From a virus: 30,489 nucleotides of DNA. Positions 11,487 to 20,700 of this stretch are shown piece by piece. The notes under the pieces are model-generated. The model made no database searches, had not been told where the DNA came from, and saw only the letters and a list, made by a program, of their open reading frames with translations. Position 1 is the stretch's first letter. Every line of letters starts with the position of its first letter. A program made the position numbers and the translations under genes. Location: the IMG/VR virus record IMGVR_UViG_3300009425_000059, positions 1-30,489 of that record. One strand, written 5' to 3'.

Positions 11487-12986
11487 ATGGCACTACATTG
11501 TGAACATATTACAAATATAAGACGACACTTACCAGAAGGCGCAAGATTATTAATGGGAGATCAGATTGTTGAAGGGTGTGCAATAAAAGTGTCCAATACA
11601 GTTGAAAAAACTGCACAGTCTGAAGAAGAGTATAAGCAAAATATTGCAATTGCAGAAATATATGGGCTGACAGAAGAAGATTTAAGTTCTGATCCATTAG
11701 TAACAACGCCAGTCGGAACAAAAATATATGCACCTCAACCATTTTTCATTACTGAGCCTGGGTGGGAAGTGTGCGCACCTGGCGCTGAAGTTATTCATGC
11801 TGGATACGGCGGAGAAGTAAGAGCCTTCGGTCCAGGGGCTGATTTATTAGAAGGAGATCTGCTAGTTAACGGAACAGTTGTAGATCCTAACGGAGCTTCT
11901 GTTGAGGCTCCATATTTGATTCCAGGTGTTGGTTACAATGTTGGCCCTGATGGTGCTGTTATATCACCGACAGAGAGCGATGATGCAAGTGGATATTGTA
12001 GTCTTCAAGAGCTAGCTGGGCAGGGAAGAGCAGACACAAAAAGAGTTCAGGACTCCATATTCCCAGACTTAGAATTAGATTTTGAAATCCCCGGTCTAGA
12101 CATGACTTGGTGGGTCCCTATACAAGAGAAGATAACAGAGATTACATCACTACACACAAAGTTAGCTACGAAGGTCAGCGGGCTTAAAGCAAAGATAGAT
12201 GCTGATCCTGATCCGGATGCTATTTGTAAGTATATGCCACAGGCAGAAAAATTATTAGCGTTACTTCGAGATGTTCAGCGACTCATTATACAAATAAGAC
12301 AAGTTGTGCAGGTAGTCCGGACGGCAGTTGCTACTGTTAAAAAAATAATTGATACAATAGAAGCAATATTTATGATTGGTAAGGCTGTTAAACTGGCATT
12401 CGTTTACTTATTGATTAAGCAAATGATTATGGGTTTAGCACAAATGATCGATGCATTAGCAAGATCACTTTTAGATGCCAATAGAGTATTGCCACAATTA
12501 GTCGCAATGTTAGCAGCAATGATTCAAGCTTGCGCAAATCAAAGAGGGCTTGAAAGCGGATTATCTAAAGAAGACTGTGAAGCGCTTGGTGGCACATGGA
12601 TTGATGCTGGCAAAAGGAAAGGCGATGTGGGACCAGGTGAAGCCGGCGCAGGCTTTGGGGACAAGGATATACAGAATCTTATAGATGATCTAAATGATGA
12701 TTTTGATCTATATTTAAGACCAGGTTTGGTTCTTAATGCCGGTGATGAAATAAAATCTGGGTGTGTTAAGGGCGGAGATGCAGTAGAAGTAATTGCTCCA
12801 CCAATATTTATTATACCTGAAACTAATCATCCATGGGTTGTGTGTGAATCAGCTGCATCAGGAACATCAGATAACGCTGTAATATCTGAATCAGAAATTC
12901 AAGCAGTACTAAATAGTCAGCTAGTTGATCTATCTGATTGTCTAACAAGAATAGATGAAATAGAATCAACAGCAAATTTTAATTAA
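11487..12986 (+). CDS. Virion structural protein with helical core and repeated end domains
   Basis: 499 residues, ATG 11487 right after the hub gene. Residues 1-140 are beta-rich, followed by helices; about 200-350 are long hydrophobic/amphipathic helices (IIQIRQVVQVVRTAVATVKK, AFVYLLIKQMIMGLAQMI, LVAMLAAMIQACANQ). Residues about 410-475 are beta-rich again and resemble the N-terminal part (G-D-x-I-x-x-G-C ... A-P-x-x-F-I ... W-x-V-C). The Cys residues occur at equivalent places in both copies. Location between hub and wedge genes makes it a baseplate or tail component. The hydrophobic core could insert in membrane during infection (inference). Confidence 0.7.
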   Translation: MALHCEHITNIRRHLPEGARLLMGDQIVEGCAIKVSNTVEKTAQSEEEYKQNIAIAEIYGLTEEDLSSDPLVTTPVGTKIYAPQPFFITEPGWEVCAPGAEVIHAGYGGEVRAFGPGADLLEGDLLVNGTVVDPNGASVEAPYLIPGVGYNVGPDGAVISPTESDDASGYCSLQELAGQGRADTKRVQDSIFPDLELDFEIPGLDMTWWVPIQEKITEITSLHTKLATKVSGLKAKIDADPDPDAICKYMPQAEKLLALLRDVQRLIIQIRQVVQVVRTAVATVKKIIDTIEAIFMIGKAVKLAFVYLLIKQMIMGLAQMIDALARSLLDANRVLPQLVAMLAAMIQACANQRGLESGLSKEDCEALGGTWIDAGKRKGDVGPGEAGAGFGDKDIQNLIDDLNDDFDLYLRPGLVLNAGDEIKSGCVKGGDAVEVIAPPIFIIPETNHPWVVCESAASGTSDNAVISESEIQAVLNSQLVDLSDCLTRIDEIESTANFN

Positions 12987-13006
12987 AGAAGAAAGGTCAC
13001 AAAAAA

Positions 13007-13423
13007 ATGAAAGCAAATAAAATAATGGCACTTAAAAAGGTGATTAAAGAACTGGTAGAAAAAGAAGTTGCCAAACAAATCAACATTGTTGTTGAGGAAA
13101 TGAGAAGTCCAGCACCAATATCAGAAGCTGATGCAGCTGAGCACTACACTGGCACTGAGCCGCCGTATCGTCCCGAACCATTGGGCTCTAAAGAATATAC
13201 TCAGCTAGCTAAGGATCCAGTTTTAAATAGAATTTTAAATGAGACGCAAGGCGGCATATCCGATACACCTGTAAGTATGCCCGGGATGGCCCAGGAAGTG
13301 ACAGGTGTGCCAACGACTGCAAATCAAAATATTCAAGTTCCAGATTTTATGCAAAAAGCTATGAGCGGACATTCTGCAAAAGTAGTAAAAGAAATAGAGA
13401 GCAAGCATGGCACTAAGTCTTAG
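13007..13423 (+). CDS. Small virion-region protein (138 aa)
   Basis: ATG 13007 follows AAGAAAGG; ATG 13025 is an alternative. The N-terminal 35 residues are a charged helix (LKKVIKELVEKEVAKQINIV). The rest is Pro/Gly-rich and probably extended (TGTEPPYRPEPLGSKEYTQL, SDTPVSMPGMAQEVTGVPTT), typical of flexible structural or scaffolding proteins. Its 3' end overlaps the next gene by 17 bases. Function unknown. Confidence 0.65.
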   Translation: MKANKIMALKKVIKELVEKEVAKQINIVVEEMRSPAPISEADAAEHYTGTEPPYRPEPLGSKEYTQLAKDPVLNRILNETQGGISDTPVSMPGMAQEVTGVPTTANQNIQVPDFMQKAMSGHSAKVVKEIESKHGTKS

Positions 13424-13865
13424 TAGATTAATCAGAAATCTTGCAAATGTGAAGCACGGTCACACAAATCAGAATAAGTTTCTGAAAACAAAAGCCAAGA
13501 TAAAAGAGATGAAGGACAATGTACAGGAAGCTTCAAAGGACGCGATTGCTATTCATGATTATATTTCGAGAGCAGATGTCGTGTCCGGAGGCGGCGGCGG
13601 AACACCTATACTGGAGCCAAGTTCACTTAAATTTGCTGTAGATGATTTGATGATAATATTAGAAACAACAACGCCCGGAACAACAGTAAGAAATGAGTTA
13701 GTAAATAAGCTAAAGCTGAACCTAGAGATCGGTATTGTGACAACTTCTGCAGGTATTAGATATTTAACTACACGGGGGCGCGCTCTTCAATTAGGAAGAA
13801 CTTTTAGGGTGTTTAACACACAAATGCTTAAATTACTATCAAACCCGGTAGGGAAGCTTAAATAA
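13407..13865 (+). CDS. Baseplate-region protein (152 aa)
   Basis: ATG 13407 lies inside the end of the previous gene, after AGAGAGC. N-terminal basic helices (LIRNLANVKHGHTNQNKFLK, KIKEMKDNVQEASKDAIAIH) are followed by a Gly5 linker at about 63-67 and a second globular part (LKFAVDDLMIILETTTPGTT, IGIVTTSAGIRYLTTRGRAL). The stop overlaps the gp25-like start as TAATG. Its place directly before gp25 suggests a baseplate role, but I do not recognise the family. Confidence 0.65.
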   Translation: MALSLSRLIRNLANVKHGHTNQNKFLKTKAKIKEMKDNVQEASKDAIAIHDYISRADVVSGGGGGTPILEPSSLKFAVDDLMIILETTTPGTTVRNELVNKLKLNLEIGIVTTSAGIRYLTTRGRALQLGRTFRVFNTQMLKLLSNPVGKLK

Positions 13866-14302
13866 TGGCACTAGAAAACCCAAGAACAACATCAGTTAGG
13901 ACCAGAGATAAAGATCCTGATACATTTATTGGAATATCTCTTCCAGCAAGACGAGGGAGACAAGGGTGGTTTGCTTCTACAAAAACTATTGCAGAACAAA
14001 CAAAATCAAATCTTAAAAATCTCTTATTAACTGTAAAAGGTGAAAGGCCATTTCAGCCAGAATTAGGATGTGATTTATTTAATGTTTTATTTGAGCCAAT
14101 GGACGATAGCCTGGCAGCAAAAATTGATAGTTCAATTAGGGATGCTATAGAACTATGGTTACCTCACGTAAACGTGAAGGGTATAACTGTTGAGCTAGAG
14201 CCCACATCAAATTTAGTTCATGTTAGTGTAACGTTCAACACAGATGTTGATCCTAAAGCAACGGACACATTAACATTAAATTTATCGACATCAGGAGAAT
14301 AA
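13865..14302 (+). CDS. 25: Baseplate wedge protein, gp25-like (GPW/gp25 family)
   Basis: The 145-residue product fits the gp25 family (T4 gp25, 132 residues), which forms the sheath-polymerisation platform at the inner baseplate, bound to gp6. The signature is clear: a helix TIAEQTKSNLKNLLLTVKGE, then GERPFQPELGCDLF ... LFEP (59-78), then a helix IDSSIRDAIELWLPHV and strands ITVELEPTSNLVHVSVTFNT. The start overlaps the upstream stop (TAATG), and gp6 follows after 3 bases, the expected partner order. Confidence 0.92.
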   Translation: MALENPRTTSVRTRDKDPDTFIGISLPARRGRQGWFASTKTIAEQTKSNLKNLLLTVKGERPFQPELGCDLFNVLFEPMDDSLAAKIDSSIRDAIELWLPHVNVKGITVELEPTSNLVHVSVTFNTDVDPKATDTLTLNLSTSGE

Positions 14303-14305
14303 TAA

Positions 14306-16306
14306 ATGCCAATCGATAAACAAAGACCAAAAGATATAAATTTTTTAAATAAAAATTTTACAGGATTGCGTGGTGATTTAATAGATTTTGCAAAAGCATA
14401 TTTTCCAAGTTCATACTCAGACTTTAATGAAACTAGCCCGGGAATGATGTTTATAGAGATGGCTGCATATGTAGGTGACATTTTATCTTTTTATATTGAT
14501 GAACAATTTCGCGAATCATTATTAGCTTATGCTGAAGAGCGAAAAACTATTTTTGCTATAGCACAATCTTACGGATATAAACCTCAAATATCTAGACCCG
14601 CAGCGACAACACTTGAATTATCAATGACAGTTCCAGCAGCAGGAACTGGAGATAGCGCAACACCAAATTATGCTTACGGATATAGAGTAAAACAAGGAAG
14701 TGTTGTATCTGCAGATCAATACGGAAGAACTTTTAGAACTGTTGCAGAATGCGACTTCTCCACATCTAGCTCACTTGATCCAGTAACTGTCACAGAGTAT
14801 GAAAAAGTTGCTACAAATATTACAAAGTATCTACTTACAAAAAATGTTAGAGCAGTTAGCGGTGAAGTAACACAAGAAAAATTTACGTTTGGAACATCAA
14901 AGGCATATGATTCTCTTACACTGGGAAGTAAAAATGTTTTAGAAATAATATCTGTTACTGATAGTGAGGGCGGCAAGTGGTATGAAGTAGAATCACTCGC
15001 ACAAGATTTAATTTATGATGAAGTTAGAAATGACGCAGAATACGATCCAAACTTAGCAGGATATAATGAAACAACACCTTATATGTTAAAGATGATTAGA
15101 ACAAAGAAGCGATTTAAAACATATATTAAGGAAGATGGATTTGTACAACTAATGTTTGGTTCTGGAACAGCAACAGAAAATGATGAAGAAGTAATACCAA
15201 ATCCGTCAACAGTTGGAAACTCTAATGTTAACTCTAATTTTCTAAATGCCAATTCTGCTTTAGATCCTGCAAATTTTTTAGAGACGGCAGTATATGGTCA
15301 AGCACCTGCTAATACAGAATTAACTATTAAATATTCTACTGGCGGTGGCATAGAAGATAACGTGCCTAGTAAATCGATAGTATCATTAAGAAATTTAGAT
15401 GTTGCAATTAATTCAGTAGGATTAGATGCAGTACTGGTTCAAGAGTCAAAAGATTCACTTTCAGTTACAAATCCAAATCCTGCTACGGGAGGAAGAGGCT
15501 CTGAAACAATTCATGAAATAAAAGAAAATACAAAACAATATTTTCAAGCTCAACAAAGGGCCGTAACAAAAGAAGATTACATTACAAGAATTTATAGCAT
15601 GCCAGCAAAGTTCGGCAATACTGCAAAAATCTATATCACAGGTGATGACCAATTAAATTCTGGCCAGGGCGTCTTAGAAGATCAAGTGCTCACACCTCAA
15701 AAATTAATGTCAGATTATGTTATGAAAAATGAGCCGCTAAAAGTATCGGAGCTGCAAGTTAGAATACCTAACCCTATGGCATTAAATTGCTATGTAATGG
15801 GATATGATAATAATAAGAATCTTACAAAAGTAAATGAAGCAACAAAGCGAAATATTAAAACATACTTAGGACCCTACAGAATTTTAACAGATGCGCTTAA
15901 TTTAAAAGATGCCTACGTAATAAATATTGGAATTAGATTCTCTATATACGCAAAGAAAGGCTACAACAAAGAGGAAATAATATTTAAAGCAATTCAAAGA
16001 ATTAAAGCTTATTTTGATATTGACAAGTGGCAAATAAATCAACCCATTCTATTGGCAGATATAGCATATGAGATATCATTAGTTGACGGTGTAAATAGTG
16101 TTGTTCCTCCTACAATTAATAATCCTACCGGTGAGTTGATTGTTATTACAAATAAATTTGAAACCACTTCTGGGTATAGTGGAAATATTTTTGAAATGTC
16201 TAAAGCAATTAGGGATGGTGTTCTTTATCCGTCACTTGATCCTTCAATTTTTGAAGTCAAATATCCTGATATTGATATTGTTGGCAAGGTATTAGGAGAT
16301 TATTAA
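14306..16306 (+). CDS. 6: Baseplate wedge protein, gp6-like (baseplate J family)
   Basis: The 666-residue product is close in length to T4 gp6 (660), the protein that forms the inner baseplate ring and drives its opening during sheath contraction. The N-terminus has the family pattern: DINFLNKNFTGLRGDLIDFA, then SPGMMFIEMAAYVGDILSFY and IDEQFRESLLAYAEERKTIF. The middle is beta-rich. The C-terminal part carries QQRAVTKEDYITRIYSMPAK (about 413-432) and the helix/strand module IKAYFDIDKWQINQPILLAD (about 569-588), both typical of gpJ-like proteins. ATG 14306 has AGGAG upstream. The stop overlaps the next ATG (TAATG). Confidence 0.93.
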   Translation: MPIDKQRPKDINFLNKNFTGLRGDLIDFAKAYFPSSYSDFNETSPGMMFIEMAAYVGDILSFYIDEQFRESLLAYAEERKTIFAIAQSYGYKPQISRPAATTLELSMTVPAAGTGDSATPNYAYGYRVKQGSVVSADQYGRTFRTVAECDFSTSSSLDPVTVTEYEKVATNITKYLLTKNVRAVSGEVTQEKFTFGTSKAYDSLTLGSKNVLEIISVTDSEGGKWYEVESLAQDLIYDEVRNDAEYDPNLAGYNETTPYMLKMIRTKKRFKTYIKEDGFVQLMFGSGTATENDEEVIPNPSTVGNSNVNSNFLNANSALDPANFLETAVYGQAPANTELTIKYSTGGGIEDNVPSKSIVSLRNLDVAINSVGLDAVLVQESKDSLSVTNPNPATGGRGSETIHEIKENTKQYFQAQQRAVTKEDYITRIYSMPAKFGNTAKIYITGDDQLNSGQGVLEDQVLTPQKLMSDYVMKNEPLKVSELQVRIPNPMALNCYVMGYDNNKNLTKVNEATKRNIKTYLGPYRILTDALNLKDAYVINIGIRFSIYAKKGYNKEEIIFKAIQRIKAYFDIDKWQINQPILLADIAYEISLVDGVNSVVPPTINNPTGELIVITNKFETTSGYSGNIFEMSKAIRDGVLYPSLDPSIFEVKYPDIDIVGKVLGDY

Positions 16307-17421
16307 TGGCCCATTATTTTATAAAGCCGGACAAAGATGCAACACTTATAAGAGGTGCTTCGATTGAAGGGACATCTAGCAAGTTTAATTTAGGTGGTGA
16401 TGAGATACTTGAAGTTGGAAAAGCATTTGATGCCGGCTCAACATCCGTTGGCAGTATTCAAAGAGCACTAATAAAATTTCCATTGACACAAGTTTCAAAA
16501 TCAGTTGCAAATGGAGAAATTGGATCAGATGTAAAATTTTATCTTAACTTGTATGATGCAGGATCTTTTGAATTAACAAGAGATGATAACTCATTGGAAG
16601 TTTATGTTATATCTCAGAGCTGGACTGAAGGTGACGGAAAGTTAACTGACAGCCCGCATATTCAAGAAGGTGTGAGCTGGCGATATAGAACAGGTGTAAC
16701 ACAATCATTAGAATGGAAATCAGGAAGCACATCTGATTGGGGTGCTACATATTTTTCAAGCTCATTTTATTCAGCATCATTTATGTTTAGTAAGACAGGA
16801 TCAGATGCTAGAATAGATGTAACTCAAATGGTGAATACATTAATCTCTGGAAGTGCATCTAATGAGGGTTTTCTTTTAAGGCGGCCTAAGTCAATAGAGG
16901 CATTAGGCAATTCAAATAATTATGGTGTGCTTAAGTTCTTTTCAAGTGATACACACACAATATACTATCCAAAACTAGAAGCAGTTTGGGACGATGCATC
17001 ATGGTCAACAGGCTCATTAAGCTCTACTGATTTAGATGAGCTTGGAAAATTAGAAGTATACTTAACAAGCTTAAGACAACAATATAAATTAGGCTCAGTT
17101 TCAAAAATAAGAGTTTATGGAAGAGAAAGATATGTTGCAAGATCATTCGCAACGTCATCCGAATATTTAACTGTAAAATATTTTCCTTCCGCATCAAGTT
17201 TTTATTCCATCACAGATTCAAAGACGGATCATGTACTTATACCTTTCGGCAGCGGATCGAAACTAAGCTGTGATAGTACAAGTAACTTTTTTAAATTAAA
17301 GACAGATGGCTTAGAACCAGAACGTTATTATAATATCCATTTTAAAGTTGTTAGTGGCAGCGGAATTAATAAGACAGTAGAGTACTTGGACAATAAACAT
17401 TCATTTAAGATAGTAGAATAA
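16306..17421 (+). CDS. Beta-rich baseplate/tail protein, DNRLRE-like N-terminal domain
   Basis: 371 residues. The first ~200 residues resemble the DNRLRE carbohydrate-binding-like beta-sandwich: DKDATLIRG..., LEVGKA, then RALIKFPLTQ, then VYVISQSWTEGDGKL and a later GFLLRR strand. Ser/Gly/Thr are very frequent. The last ~100 residues form another beta domain (VSKIRVYGRERYVARSF). It lies between gp6 and a giant tail protein, where marine T4-like phages have further wedge components. It could bind surface sugars or simply be structural. Both ends overlap their neighbours (TAATG). Confidence 0.6.
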   Translation: MAHYFIKPDKDATLIRGASIEGTSSKFNLGGDEILEVGKAFDAGSTSVGSIQRALIKFPLTQVSKSVANGEIGSDVKFYLNLYDAGSFELTRDDNSLEVYVISQSWTEGDGKLTDSPHIQEGVSWRYRTGVTQSLEWKSGSTSDWGATYFSSSFYSASFMFSKTGSDARIDVTQMVNTLISGSASNEGFLLRRPKSIEALGNSNNYGVLKFFSSDTHTIYYPKLEAVWDDASWSTGSLSSTDLDELGKLEVYLTSLRQQYKLGSVSKIRVYGRERYVARSFATSSEYLTVKYFPSASSFYSITDSKTDHVLIPFGSGSKLSCDSTSNFFKLKTDGLEPERYYNIHFKVVSGSGINKTVEYLDNKHSFKIVE

Positions 17422-17744
17422 TGCCGTATACAGAACAAGAATTAGAAGCAAATAGCCACTATCAATCGCTTAGGGCACGGGATGAAGTTATCTACGCTGA
17501 TAAGGTGAGTAAGGTACTGCAAAGATTTTTAGATAGAGAGTTAAAAAATTATTCTAGTGAGATTCAAACAAAAAAGCAATCATTGAGAGAGTTAGATGGC
17601 TCAATTAGGTTATTTGAAGATCCACAATCTGGAGAATCTTATACAGATCCAGCACAAAATTTAAATGTAGAAATTTATCAGAGAAGATACAGAACTAAAG
17701 ACAAAACATTTGACTATATAGATAGAGACTTTAAGGAGCTGTAA
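17421..17744 (+). CDS. Small helical structural-region protein (107 aa)
   Basis: TAATG overlaps at both ends place it in the same translation chain as gp6 and the giant protein. The N-terminal two thirds are charged helices (ALRARDEVIYADKVSKVLQ-like region and KVLQRFLDRELKNYSSEIQT), probably a coiled coil. The C-terminus is Tyr/Arg/Asp-rich (VEIYQRRYRTKDKTFDYIDR). Candidate assembly partner or small subunit of the adjacent giant protein. Not recognised. Confidence 0.65.
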   Translation: MPYTEQELEANSHYQSLRARDEVIYADKVSKVLQRFLDRELKNYSSEIQTKKQSLRELDGSIRLFEDPQSGESYTDPAQNLNVEIYQRRYRTKDKTFDYIDRDFKEL

Positions 17745-20700
17745 TGGCAGGCCAACAATCAAATCAACAATCAGATCCAGATCCAGCTGAAACGTTTCAC
17801 GCAACTCATCCAGATCAGACTCAGCCAAGAAAAGAGCCTACAAACCCAAAGAGCAGAAGGCTACAGATTCTACCTGATAAGATTGCCAAGTTTGTTGTGT
17901 TACCGGATACTAATGATTGGATACCGTTTAGAGACGCAAATTATTATGAGCAATTTTCAGGTGAAGCTTACCTATCACCTAAATGGCCTGACCAACACTA
18001 TGGTGCCAGTGCAGATGATTGTATCCGTGTTAATATTCACGGCGATGATGATTCGTTAATATTAACACATTACTTAGCTAACACTGAATTCAGCAGTGAC
18101 ATTGATGTTGATTTAGCTAATAAACCACATGTACAACTCGATCCCGGAAAGATTTTAAGAGATTTAGGCTTTAGAAGAGGAACTTTTCGATTAGTCTTTT
18201 CATTTTATCGACATATGTTTGGCAGTCCGTATCCGCTTTTAGTTAATGGCAGTGAAAAAATTTATAGTGGTGGGTATGAAGAATTTAAGTCAGAGATATA
18301 TGCAACAGATGAACATACTCCTTCAGAAACAGAGCTTGGTGCAAAATTATATGTAAAAGAAGACAAAGCAATTATTACAAGATTTAGTGCTGATAGAACT
18401 GAAATTATTTTGTCACCGAACTTTGTAAATGATGCAAGTTATTTAGAAAGATTTAGAACTGCAGCATACACATGTTTAAATGATTTTAACGAAGCAGGAC
18501 AAACAGCATCATTTCCAGGAGGACAAGATTCAAATTTGATCGCGCTAGCAGGATATGATAGTATACCAAGAAGCTTTATAAATGGAAAAATAAGAATTAA
18601 TGATACCTACTTTCTTGGTAAAAGAGTAATACCAGCACTAGAAGCTAGCTATGTCGTAGAGCCAACGTTAACAACACAAGTAAAAACAGTTAATCTATTA
18701 AGAGGACGTTATCTGGACAGTACTTTTAATTGGAAGACACATAGGGTGTATCCGGATTTGAATTCTGTCAATTCACTATCAGGTGCTAATCCTAATTTAA
18801 TGATAGCTGAAACTGTTGTTGAGGACACACCAGTAGGAAATCAGGCAGTAAAAGTTGCTTATCAAACAACAGAGGTAAATCAATCCACAACGACTGCTAA
18901 CAGGGCAATATTAATTAATCCTTACCTAAAAGTATATCGACCTGTTAATAATACAGAAATGTCATTTAGTGTTTATGCTAGAGGCGGCCCGGGAACAATC
19001 GGTTCATATTGGAGATTGCAGGCTCATGCAGGATCGTGGGGACCGGCTGATCATACAAAATATTCAGAAATGTTTGAAGTTACAGATGCCTGGCAAAGAA
19101 TATCATTTGCATTTGTATTAAGTGGTTTAAGTGAAACTAATGATATATTAACGTTAAGAATAGAACACTTTCCCAATGGAAAATATAATACAGAATCAGA
19201 TGATGTTATTGGCCTACACTTTTTCTACACAGGTGCACAATTAGAATTAGGCCACACTGTAACAGAATTTACAAGAAATGAAGATGAGACATCGAAAGAT
19301 GTTCAAGTGGCAGAAAAAGGAACAATTAGATTTGCTGATCCTGCACACTCTAATCACATAGAAAGAAAACGACTAATTGCTGATCTTAATGCCACTGATG
19401 ATCCTTTTACACAAAAGATGGTGGGAAATCAAATACTCATTAAAGATGCAATAACCATAGATGACTTGTCGTCATTCATATCAGTCGAAGAAACAGATCA
19501 TAAAGAAATTGTAAATTATGCAGGAAGCTTATCTGCAGATGCTGACTGGGCAATACCAGGGAGTTATCAACCGGTCAGAATGATGAACAGCATAGAAACA
19601 AAGTGGAATAATCAACTACATGGCAAGGCTATTATTGTTGCAGATCAGTATAGCAGACGAGCATTCTCATCCGGATTTAATACCTTTAATCCTTATGCAA
19701 AATGGAGTGAAACAGGGACATCTGGAATAGGTTATCATCCACATTGGATATATAATCCAGATGATGAAGCTGAAGTAGTAATGTACTTCCCAGATATAAA
19801 TTATATTCCTGAAATTCTGGAGGCAAGAAAAGCTAGAGCATTAGAAGTATGGAATGATCCTGATGTTGGATGGTATGCCAGCAAAGGACTGACTGACCCG
19901 CGGGTAGAAAACAACTATGTAAACCAACCTTGGTGGCAACATAGATATCAAGCCATTGGTATGGATGTGGGCGGACGTACAGGTCAATCTAATGCCATAG
20001 GCTCACTAGCTTCTTCTGGCGCAAAGCCAGGAGATACTGTAAGAATTAGCTGGACGCAAAAATCTATACCTGCAAATCCTACTTTTGATGACGGCGGTCG
20101 AAAAGGTGCACATGTGAAACTGCGCCATTATAGAGAAACATTATATACATCCCCCGGGCCACCAGACATTAATGCATCAGAAGTTAGACATGAAATGTTG
20201 AATATGATCCAAAATCCATGGGCTTTTTGGCAAGAAAGAGGAAGAGACACCGAAATTGCGAATATGATTATGGATAATGATTTTGTTGTCGCAAATGCTG
20301 AAAGACCTCAAGGCGCCAATGTGTGGGATCCTAACAATGATCTACGGGGATTGCAAACATATAAGCTGGTAAAGACTACTGTTCCAGACACAACTGAACC
20401 GCTTGGTGGCACACTAACAAAAGAAGTGGTATCACAGATTGACCTCGCAAACGCCATCAGCAATGATGGCGGAAGAGTAAATTTTATAGTTTTTGGTGGA
20501 GATAATGGCCACATCTATGAAGGAAATTTTTATAATGCAACTGATATGGATGGCATTCACTCGCTAGAACAAGCTGCCAACGGCAGAGGAAAATTAATTG
20601 CTGCTAGCTTCCTACCGACAGATGATATTGGTTCGGCTATGTATGATCAGTCATTTCCCTATTGGAATACACAAGCCACATTGCCAACAGGAGAAAAGCC

